Shown piece after piece: positions 13,905 through 19,356 of a stretch of 19,356 nucleotides of DNA (position 1 is its first letter; each line of letters begins with the position of its first letter). A model generated the notes under the pieces. That model made no database searches and was not told the origin of the DNA. It saw only the letters and a program-made list of their open reading frames with translations. The stretch is from the NCBI GenBank assembly GCA_947311795.1, contig CAMZLX010000043.1, forward strand, positions 1-19,356. Direction: 5' to 3'. This DNA is from an uncultured Zetaproteobacteria bacterium (GTDB lineage: Bacteria; Pseudomonadota; Zetaproteobacteria; Mariprofundales; Mariprofundaceae). The position numbers were made by a program, and so were the translations under genes.

Positions 13905-15890
13905 TTAATTCAACCCCAACATTTCACGCATGGCTGCCATATGTGCATCCACTTCCGCTTTGCTCTCTTGTTTATCTTCTTCCGAGCCTGAATCTTTATC
14001 CACCCAGTTGAGCACATCCTCATCAATTTCTTTGAGGAATGGCGAAGGCCCCATCTTTTCAACCTGCCCAAATTTCTTTTGTGATTTGGCATAACTCAGG
14101 GTTAACCGATGACGCGCACGGGTCATGGCAACATACATCAGCCGCCGCTCTTCTTCCAATCGGTTTTCTTCCAAGGCGTTTTTATGTGGAAAACTTCCCG
14201 CTTCCATGCCCACCACAAACACATGCGAAAACTCCAAGCCTTTGGCGGCATGAACCGTCATCAAACGTACCTGCCCTTGCGGATCATCATCTTTATCATC
14301 GGCTGCCAAATACACATGCTGCAAAAAGGATGACAAGTCACCCCCATTTTCACTGTGGCGCAACCACCATTTTCGCAAGCTCATCACATTACCCATGCGC
14401 CGCTCGGCTTCATCCTCATCTTCGGCTTCCTTGCGAATCGCTTCTTCCAAGCCTGAAGCTTCAAGCAAGGTATCAAAGGCATCATCCGCCTCACCATGCA
14501 AAAAGATATGCTCAATATCCACCAACATTTTGCCAAATGCTCTGAGCACGCCTGCTTTGGGATGTTGAAAATCATCTTCCAATGCTGCTTCCAATAAAGA
14601 TGAGCCTTTTTCATGAGCAAACTGACCCAACACTTCCAATGCCTTGCTGCCAATGCCGCGCCTTGGTCGTGAAATAGCGCGCATCAATGCCAAGTCATCC
14701 GAGAAATTGCCAACGAGCTTTAAATATGCCAATAAGTCTTGAATTTCGGCTCTGTCGAAAAACGACATGCCGCCACTGACATGATACGGCACATCCGCAT
14801 CCCGCAATGCCATTTCAAATGCTCTAGCTTTAAATGATGAGCGATACAATATGCAAAAGTCATCCCACTTTAGGCTGTTGCCAGCACGTTGCCCGCGAAT
14901 TTCAGCCACCACGCGTTCTGCTTCTTCATCCGATGTTTCAGCTTCCCAAACCCGAATCTTTTTGCCCAAACCAAGGTTAGAGCGCAGCGTTTTGCCCAAG
15001 CGTTCGCTGTTGTGCGCAATCAAGCTGTTTGAGCCTTGCAGAATCGAACCTGTGGAACGGTAGTTTTCTTCCAGTTTAATCACTTCGAGTGATGGATAAT
15101 CGCGCTCCAATTGAAATAAGTTTTTAATTTCAGCACCGCGCCAACCGTAAATGGATTGGTCATCATCACCCACCACTGTAAGATTGGCATTACCTGGTGT
15201 TAAAAGGCGTACAAAGTCATACTGCATACGGCTGGAATCTTGATATTCATCCACCAAAAAATGACGACACCTGCTCTGCCACAGCCCTCTGGCATCGGCA
15301 TCTTCATTGAGAATGCGCAGCGGCAAAACGATGCAGTCATCAAAATCCACCGCATTCATTTTTTGCAATAATGTATCGTATTTGTCGGCAATCACGGTGA
15401 TGGCATTGTCTTGGGCTTCACTCATCCCACTTTTGAGCATGGACACTTTCTGCAAAATCCGTTCCACATTATCGCTATCCGATGGCAGCTTCAAATCTGC
15501 AAGCACTGAGCGCATAGCCGACTTTTGCTCAGGTACGGCAAAGATAGACATGCGCGCACGACGACCCACAAGTTTTGCATGTTCACGAATAATCATCAGC
15601 CCCAAGGCATGGAAGGTGCAAATACGCAGGCGTTTGACCTTATCTTCGCCCAAACGTTTTTCTAACCGTTCGCGCATTTCTCTTGCCGCTTTATTGGTGA
15701 AGGTCACGGCTGTGATAGCATCTTCAGGCACATCACGCTCCACCAAAGCGCCAATTCTTTCAGTAATCACCCGCGTTTTACCAGACCCTGCACCCGCAAG
15801 CACAAGCAAAGGTCCACCGCGATGATGCACAGCGCGATACTGCGCATCATTAAGCTGATTGGCATTGTGATTTGAGTGGGCTTTTTCCAT
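13905..15890 (-). CDS. rep: ATP-dependent DNA helicase Rep (UvrD/Rep superfamily 1A)
   Basis: Superfamily 1A 3'-to-5' DNA helicase. Rep helps replication forks pass protein roadblocks and restarts stalled forks. With the ATG at 15890 as residue 1, Walker A AGAGSGKT is at 32-39, TFTNKAA follows at about 64, Walker B VDEYQD is at 213-218 and GDDDQSIYGWRGA at 241-253. Motifs IV-VI include NYRSTGSI, the late VHAAKGLEFSHVFVVGMEAGSFPH and YVAMTRAR. The total of about 661 residues and the close spelling resemble E. coli Rep more than UvrD or PcrA. The frame is open upstream to a TTG at 15899, but ATG 15890 is preferred. Neither has a good ribosome binding site. An in-frame 15-codon ORF with a strong site ends 15 bases before the ATG, so reinitiation after it is plausible. 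Confidence 0.92.
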   Translation of the reverse strand: MEKAHSNHNANQLNDAQYRAVHHRGGPLLVLAGAGSGKTRVITERIGALVERDVPEDAITAVTFTNKAAREMRERLEKRLGEDKVKRLRICTFHALGLMIIREHAKLVGRRARMSIFAVPEQKSAMRSVLADLKLPSDSDNVERILQKVSMLKSGMSEAQDNAITVIADKYDTLLQKMNAVDFDDCIVLPLRILNEDADARGLWQSRCRHFLVDEYQDSSRMQYDFVRLLTPGNANLTVVGDDDQSIYGWRGAEIKNLFQLERDYPSLEVIKLEENYRSTGSILQGSNSLIAHNSERLGKTLRSNLGLGKKIRVWEAETSDEEAERVVAEIRGQRAGNSLKWDDFCILYRSSFKARAFEMALRDADVPYHVSGGMSFFDRAEIQDLLAYLKLVGNFSDDLALMRAISRPRRGIGSKALEVLGQFAHEKGSSLLEAALEDDFQHPKAGVLRAFGKMLVDIEHIFLHGEADDAFDTLLEASGLEEAIRKEAEDEDEAERRMGNVMSLRKWWLRHSENGGDLSSFLQHVYLAADDKDDDPQGQVRLMTVHAAKGLEFSHVFVVGMEAGSFPHKNALEENRLEEERRLMYVAMTRARHRLTLSYAKSQKKFGQVEKMGPSPFLKEIDEDVLNWVDKDSGSEEDKQESKAEVDAHMAAMREMLGLN

Positions 15891-15905
15891 ACGCCGCAAA
15901 CTAGC

Positions 15906-15953
15906 TTACACTTCGAATTTGACCACCATCATCACTATATATATTTTTTTCAT
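15906..15953 (-). CDS. Short leader ORF (15 codons) ahead of rep
   Basis: On the minus strand, ATG at 15953 opens MKKIYIVMMVVKFEV and a TAA at 15906. It has an excellent ribosome binding site, AAGGAG (15960-15965), 6 bases before the ATG, far better than anything at rep itself. It is in the same frame as rep, separated by this one TAA and five sense codons. Possible readings are a leader peptide whose translation feeds rep by reinitiation, a small hydrophobic peptide in its own right, or the former rep start cut off by a nonsense change. Rep relatives do not need such an extension, which argues mildly against the last. The sequence is certain; the function is unknown. Confidence 0.45.
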   Translation of the reverse strand: MKKIYIVMMVVKFEV

Positions 15954-16222
15954 ACGCCTCTCCTTTTTATTTGTTTCGTAAACTGATAAGCGAATCGTAC
16001 AGGGCTCAACACTACTTCACTATCCCATGAATGTGGGGGCATATAACCCTTATTTTATTAATGTTTTAGAGCAAATACTTAAAGTTATAAATTGGTAAAG
16101 TGCCAAATTGCCTTCATATGAACAAATATCAAACCATCGTGGACTGTTACCAACAAAGCCTTAACCGTAGACTTTTGATAATGCCATACTATGGTGCGCG
16201 GAAAATTAATGAGGTCATTTCA
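15954..16222. other. AT-rich intergenic region between rep and the small plus-strand gene
   Basis: About 270 bases separate two divergent genes and must hold promoters for both. I found no convincing paired -35/-10. The best minus-strand match, TTGAGC with TATCAG, has only a 15-base spacer. The plus-strand GATAAT around 16187 lacks a -35. A small inverted repeat, CCCAT-GAAT-GTGGG, at 16024-16037 has no T tract. The stretch 16100-16222 is open in the frame of the downstream small gene, but its codons do not read like conserved protein. No tRNA-like or repeat structure was seen. Confidence 0.5.
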
Positions 16223-16417
16223 ATGTCAAACACAAAAATTACAAAAAAGGAGCTTTTAGCTCACGCTAAACCACTCAATATCAAAGCTGCATCAAAACTC
16301 AAAAAAACAGACTTGATTCATGCCATTCAAATTGCAGAAGGTAATAACCCATGTTTTTTAACCATTACAAACTGTAGCGTTTCGCCATGTTTGTATCGCG
16401 CTGAGTGCCAAGCTTAA
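16223..16417 (+). CDS. Small Rho-N/SAP-like protein with four C-terminal cysteines
   Basis: A 64-residue protein. Residues 1-38 (KKELLAHAKPLNI, then KLKKTDLIHAIQIAEG) have the helix-turn-helix spacing of the Rho N-terminal/SAP class of small nucleic-acid-binding folds. The last third carries four cysteines spaced C-x6-C-x4-C-x5-C (from NPCFLTITNC to AEC), suitable for zinc or an iron-sulfur cluster. I recall comparable small proteins in other proteobacteria, with the phrase AEG-x-x-x-CF and a similar Cys tail, but no function is established. The ATG at 16223 is chosen because GAGG lies 8 bases upstream. A GTG at 16100 would add 41 unconserved-looking residues. It is one of only two plus-strand genes and ends 2 bases from the convergent rsuA stop, leaving no room for a terminator. 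Confidence 0.75.
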   Translation: MSNTKITKKELLAHAKPLNIKAASKLKKTDLIHAIQIAEGNNPCFLTITNCSVSPCLYRAECQA

Positions 16418-16419
16418 AC

Positions 16420-17139
16420 TTAACCAATTCGTTGTTTTAACGCCTCAACTTCAATGGTTTGATATTCACCCACTTGAAGATTGAGGGATGTAAGCGATAA
16501 CTTACCCATATGCGTGCGCTCTAAAGCAACAACATGGTTGCCAAGAGCTGCAAACATACGCCGCACTTGATGGTAGCGCCCTTCATGCAACACAAGGTTT
16601 GCTGTATTTTCACCAGTAACCATAAGTTCTGCGGGTAAACACGGTTTATCATCAGCTTCCAACATGAGCGTGCCTGAGGCAAACACTTCTGCTTCATTAC
16701 CTGTAAGCGGGCTATCCAATGTCACGGCATAGGTTTTAGAGATGTTATGTTTGGGGCTGGTTAAATAATGATTGAGTTGCCCATCATCGGTGACAATCAA
16801 TAATCCCGAAGTATCTTTATCCAATCGCCCAACACTGGATAGCGGCGGCTTTCTATCTATCCACCGTTCTGGGAAATCTTCAAAAATAATGCGCCCTTCT
16901 TCTTTGCGCGAACAAACTGTGCCCAGTGGTTTATGATATATCACCGTTAACCCAAACGGATGGTCCAGTGGTTTGCCATCCAGTTCCACTTCATCAGCAA
17001 ACACTTTCACCGATGCTGATTTGGGTTTTTCTCCGTTGACTGTTAACCAACCTTCTCGAATCCAAAAAGGAACATCGCGCCTTGCCCCATAACCCAAACG
17101 CGACATGATTTTTTCCAAGCGTTCTAGCTTTCGGGTCAT
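16420..17139 (-). CDS. rsuA: 16S rRNA pseudouridine synthase, RsuA family
   Basis: RsuA-type enzymes convert a uridine in small-subunit rRNA to pseudouridine (U516 in E. coli). The 239-residue protein starts with an S4 RNA-binding domain (about 1-60). The catalytic block GRLDKDTSGLLIVTDDG (104-120, Asp107) follows, then EGRYHQVRRMFAALGNHV (186-203). That last block, with a preceding DDKPCLPAEL, reads closer to RsuA than to RluE, RluB or RluF. The ATG overlaps the stop of the methyltransferase gene by 4 bases, with GAGG 6 bases upstream. It is the last gene of the mlaA trio and abuts the convergent small gene. The exact target nucleotide is inferred from subfamily. Confidence 0.88.
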   Translation of the reverse strand: MTRKLERLEKIMSRLGYGARRDVPFWIREGWLTVNGEKPKSASVKVFADEVELDGKPLDHPFGLTVIYHKPLGTVCSRKEEGRIIFEDFPERWIDRKPPLSSVGRLDKDTSGLLIVTDDGQLNHYLTSPKHNISKTYAVTLDSPLTGNEAEVFASGTLMLEADDKPCLPAELMVTGENTANLVLHEGRYHQVRRMFAALGNHVVALERTHMGKLSLTSLNLQVGEYQTIEVEALKQRIG

Positions 17140-18134
17140 TTCTTGCCTCGGATAATCTTAAACCCATCACCCACCGCAACACATTCATACGAGCGTAAAA
17201 AAGTATCCAGTACCTGCTCATACGGAAGCTGGCGATTGGCAACCAAAAACAATTCACCACCATGGGTTAGCGCACCACATGCCTTGCTGACTATGGTTTT
17301 ACCAAGCTCAACATCTCTGATTTGCCCAGTGTGAAAAGGTGGGTTGCATACCACAGCATCCATGTGTTTGGGTAATAGCTCATGCACAGCATCAAGGTGG
17401 TGTGTGATCACATGCTCAAAACCTTGAGTGTTTTTAACGGCACACGCCAAAGCAAGACTATCCGCTTCCACCAAATGAAGCTTTGAAACTGCATCACTGT
17501 GTTGAATAATATGCTTGGCTAACAAACCATAACCACAACACAAATCCATCACCTTGCCCGATAGTTGAGGCAAATGGTTGAGCAACATGGTTGAGCCAAT
17601 ATCCGCTTTTTTCCAACTGAATAACCCTGACTGCGCCCATAAACCATGTGATGCCATCACCTGTGGCTTGGTATCAACCAACCATTGTTGTTGCAGTTCA
17701 ACATTCAAAGCCGATGTTTTTTTCGCTGAAAATAAACGACACTTGGATTTTGAACTTGAAGCAGTCGCCCCTGCAAGTTTTTTTAATGCCGATTCATACG
17801 ATTTCGCACCATATTGATTCTCACATGCCATCATCAGCTTGCCGCCATCCGATAAGTGATTCATGGCTTCTGCTATCCAACCCAAAGATTGTTTTTTATC
17901 TTTGCTTGGCACAAATAAAATCAAATCAAACTCACCTTCAAGCTGTGAAGATACGTTTAAACCCAAAGCTTCAAGCTGCAAAATGTAAGGTTTAAAGGTT
18001 TGCGTAAACTGAACATCCGTTTGCTGACTTAATCCTACCCACAACGGATGCGCTTGGGCATTTAAAATCAGTACACGGTCAACGTGTTGTTTGCATCCTG
18101 CTTCAGCAAGCAGGTCTAGTGCTGGAGAATCCAT
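17136..18134 (-). CDS. rsmC: rRNA (guanine-N2)-methyltransferase, RsmC/RlmG family
   Basis: SAM-dependent methyltransferase with the two-domain layout of RsmC (16S G1207) and RlmG (23S G1835). The N-terminal half is a degenerate methyltransferase-like domain that binds RNA. The active C-terminal half has the SAM motif MDLCCGYGLLAKHI (196-209) and the catalytic NPPFHTG (264-270). The length of 332 is nearer RsmC than RlmG, which is the main reason for the symbol. The ATG at 18134 overlaps the mlaA TGA (TGATG). A TTG at 18137 would add one residue. A glycine-poor SAM motif (CCGYG instead of GCGxG) is a mild oddity. The 3' end overlaps rsuA by 4 bases, so two 16S-modifying enzymes are probably made together. 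Specificity for G1207 is inferred. Confidence 0.82.
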   Translation of the reverse strand: MDSPALDLLAEAGCKQHVDRVLILNAQAHPLWVGLSQQTDVQFTQTFKPYILQLEALGLNVSSQLEGEFDLILFVPSKDKKQSLGWIAEAMNHLSDGGKLMMACENQYGAKSYESALKKLAGATASSSKSKCRLFSAKKTSALNVELQQQWLVDTKPQVMASHGLWAQSGLFSWKKADIGSTMLLNHLPQLSGKVMDLCCGYGLLAKHIIQHSDAVSKLHLVEADSLALACAVKNTQGFEHVITHHLDAVHELLPKHMDAVVCNPPFHTGQIRDVELGKTIVSKACGALTHGGELFLVANRQLPYEQVLDTFLRSYECVAVGDGFKIIRGKK

Positions 18135-18889
18135 CAATCATCAAACTCGTCATCGGCAAACTCATCATCCTCAAAATCATCGTCTTCACTTTCTGAGGGT
18201 GTTGGCGCAGGTGGATGCCCATCATAAATATTATAAAGACGGCTTTGTCGCCAGCCTTCACGCACAAACACGTAAGGGTCCAAAGCCATTTCATCTCTAA
18301 GTTTTACAAAATCTTCAATATTTGCTCTATCATTGATATATTTAAGTACTGTGCCACCAATCGCAATCGGCGCATTGGCAACCAGATAAAAATACGTTGC
18401 CCCATCCAAAAAGTAACTCATGATGGTACCTGGTGTGTTGCGCACCGAGTTGGGTCCTAAAAACGGATACACAATATATGCACCCTGCCCAACACCCCAG
18501 ACGGCTAGCGTCTGCCCAAAATCTTCTTTATGCCGCTCCAAACCAAATTCTGATGCCACATCAAACAAACCAAAAATTCCCAAGGTGGAATTCATGACAA
18601 ACCGCGTTGTATCGCCCAGACCCTGAACAATTTTTCCCTGCAACACATCATTCACCACAGTGTTCACTTCCAGTAAATTATTGAAGAAGTTGCTCACTAC
18701 ATTACGCCCACCCTTGGGCACAACAGCCACATAACCATTGGCAGCTGGGCGTAATACCGCTTCATCCACAGCAGTGTTAAAACTATCCACACTGCGGTTC
18801 ATACCCTCCAAAGGGTCATAATCATTTTGTGCAGTCGCACAGCCCGAAAGAAAAACTGCAACCAAAAGAAAACCTATCCATTTATTCAT
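18134..18889 (-). CDS. mlaA: MlaA (VacJ) outer-membrane lipoprotein, phospholipid retrograde transport
   Basis: MlaA sits in the outer membrane and removes misplaced phospholipids from its outer leaflet, passing them to the Mla shuttle. Residues 1-17 form a lipoprotein signal with lipobox LSGC and the acylated Cys17. The conserved core follows: YDPLEGMNRSVDSFN, then NFFNNLLEVNTVVNDVLQGK, RFVMNSTLGIFGLFDVA and GAYIVYPFLGPNSVRNTPG. A strongly acidic C-terminal tail (about 230-251, nearly all D and E with F spacers) is unusual for the family. No other mla gene is in the window. No Shine-Dalgarno sequence precedes the ATG at 18889. Instead, a -10-like CATAAT ends 7 bases before it, suggesting a leaderless message. 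The gene diverges from a CvfB-like gene. Confidence 0.95.
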   Translation of the reverse strand: MNKWIGFLLVAVFLSGCATAQNDYDPLEGMNRSVDSFNTAVDEAVLRPAANGYVAVVPKGGRNVVSNFFNNLLEVNTVVNDVLQGKIVQGLGDTTRFVMNSTLGIFGLFDVASEFGLERHKEDFGQTLAVWGVGQGAYIVYPFLGPNSVRNTPGTIMSYFLDGATYFYLVANAPIAIGGTVLKYINDRANIEDFVKLRDEMALDPYVFVREGWRQSRLYNIYDGHPPAPTPSESEDDDFEDDEFADDEFDD

Positions 18890-18896
18890 GGTGGCG

Positions 18897-18924
18897 ATTA
18901 TGCAGCGAATACAAAAGATGTCGA
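18897..18924 (-). promoter_or_regulatory. Candidate promoter for mlaA, placed for leaderless transcription
   Basis: On the minus strand, TCGACA (18919-18924) and CATAAT (18897-18902) are separated by 16 bases, each matching the sigma-70 consensus at five of six positions. Seven bases (CGCCACC) then lead to the mlaA ATG. A transcript from this promoter would start at or within a base of the ATG. There is no ribosome binding site in those seven bases, which is consistent with that reading. An upstream promoter with a structured leader cannot be excluded. Confidence 0.5.
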
Positions 18925-18956
18925 ATGCTGGCTTTCGATGTACAGTGCTGCTTGGT

Positions 18957-18970
18957 TACACTTCGGTGTA
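18957..18970 (+). other. Short UUCG-tetraloop hairpin in the leader region of the CvfB-like gene
   Basis: TACAC-TTCG-GTGTA is a perfect 5-base-pair stem closed by C-G around the very stable UUCG tetraloop. It lies 21 bases before the ATG and 10 bases before the GAGG ribosome binding site of the plus-strand gene. No T tract follows, so it is not a terminator. It could stabilise the 5' end of the message or be chance; 14 bases of perfect palindrome with this loop is only modest evidence. Confidence 0.35.
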
Positions 18971-18991
18971 TTCAAACTTTGAGGTTACTTC

Positions 18992-19356
18992 ATGTTAAAC
19001 ATTGGTAAAACAAACAACTTACGCATCGTTAAAGAAGTGGACTTCGGTTTATATTTGGATGGTGGCGAGAAATTTGGCGAAATTTTATTGCCCATTCGTT
19101 ATGTTCCTAATGATGCTAAAGTCGATGCGATGATTGATGTCTTCATCTATTTTGATTCTGAAGACCGCATCATTGCCACCACTGAAACACCGTTTGCCCA
19201 AGTGGGTGAATTTGCATTTTTAGAGGTTGTGGATGTGAATAACACAGGTGCGTTTCTTGATTGGGGGCTGAGCAAAGATTTACTGCTACCTTATGATGAG
19301 CAAACCCATCGTCCAGAAGTTGGCAAGTCCTATGTTGTGTATATCTTCCAAGATGA
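18992..19356 (+). CDS. cvfB: CvfB/YitL-type S1 RNA-binding protein (N-terminal 121 residues; runs off the window)
   Basis: The start is ATG with GAGG 7 bases upstream. The visible protein begins MLNIGKTNNLRIVKEVDFGL and continues with YLDGGEKFGEILLP, FIYFDSEDRIIATTETPFAQVGEFAFLEVVDV and GAFLDWGLSKDLLLPYDEQ. This is the tandem S1/OB arrangement of the CvfB (YitL) family. Members bind RNA and are linked to virulence-factor expression in Staphylococcus, but their bacterial role is generally unclear. The first OB unit spans about 1-65, and a recognisable S1 unit begins near 71 (VGEFAFLEVVDV). The frame is open to the last base. The C-terminal S1 and winged-helix parts are outside. The family assignment is firm; the cellular role is unknown. 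Confidence 0.88.
   Translation, partial: MLNIGKTNNLRIVKEVDFGLYLDGGEKFGEILLPIRYVPNDAKVDAMIDVFIYFDSEDRIIATTETPFAQVGEFAFLEVVDVNNTGAFLDWGLSKDLLLPYDEQTHRPEVGKSYVVYIFQD

Noticed and set aside
15891..15899. TTG at 15899 as the start of rep.
   Set aside because: It adds only three residues, has no ribosome binding site and is a rarer start codon than the ATG at 15890, though it cannot be excluded under reinitiation.
16024..16037. Inverted repeat CCCAT-GAAT-GTGGG as a terminator or operator.
   Set aside because: The stem is only five pairs with one G-U, no T tract follows on either strand, and it sits upstream of both flanking genes rather than after one.
16100..16222. Upstream extension of the small four-cysteine gene to a GTG at 16100 (41 extra codons).
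   Set aside because: No ribosome binding site at 16100, the extra residues look unconserved in composition, and ATG 16223 has GAGG at ideal spacing.
18971..18991. A plus-strand sigma-70 promoter for the CvfB-like gene.
   Set aside because: Candidates such as TACACT or TACAGT upstream match the consensus poorly and lack a -35 at proper spacing; the real promoter could not be identified.

Overview
This window looks like the chromosome of a free-living Gram-negative proteobacterium. An outer-membrane lipoprotein (MlaA) and a full rimP-nusA-ylxR-infB-rbfA-truB translation cluster support this. RNase J, a YlxR protein fused to an L7Ae-like domain, and a DHH phosphoesterase between rbfA and truB argue against an enteric bacterium. 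The Zetaproteobacteria or a neighbouring deep branch would fit, but this is an impression from protein style and gene order, not a placement. I see no tRNA, rRNA, CRISPR array, insertion sequence, integrase or other sign of recent transfer. The window is core genome.

Layout. All genes but two lie on the minus strand, so transcription runs from high to low coordinates. (1) At the right edge, a plus-strand CvfB/YitL-type S1 protein (18992 to the edge) diverges from a minus-strand trio mlaA, rsmC-like, rsuA-like (18889 to 16420), joined by overlapping stop and start codons. (2) A small plus-strand gene (16223-16417) encodes a Rho-N/SAP-like peptide with four cysteines. It converges on the trio with a 2-base gap. 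(3) After an AT-rich spacer come rep helicase and a phosphohexomutase (15890 to 12435), preceded by a 15-codon ORF with a very strong ribosome binding site. (4) A spacer of about 115 bases carries promoter-like elements and a terminator-like hairpin. It leads into one very compact unit: rimP, nusA, ylxR-L7Ae, infB, rbfA, nrnA-like, truB, ppi, pyrE, rnj and ftsK (12319 past the left edge). Junctions there are mostly 4-base overlaps or gaps of 1-8 bases.

How the genes work together. The large unit combines ribosome maturation (RimP, RbfA), transcription and antitermination (NusA), translation initiation (IF-2), tRNA modification (TruB), RNA and oligonucleotide turnover (RNase J, NrnA-like), pyrimidine synthesis (PyrE), protein folding (cyclophilin) and chromosome segregation at division (FtsK). 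The place usually held by rpsO-pnp after truB is taken here by ppi-pyrE-rnj-ftsK. The mlaA trio adds two 16S rRNA-modifying enzymes.

No large undescribed system is visible. The points that most deserve a second look are small and regulatory: the hairpin in the probable leader of the NusA operon; two strong start sites in the cyclophilin gene, predicting one anchored and one cytosolic form; the in-frame 15-codon ORF ahead of rep; a possibly leaderless mlaA; and the small four-cysteine protein.
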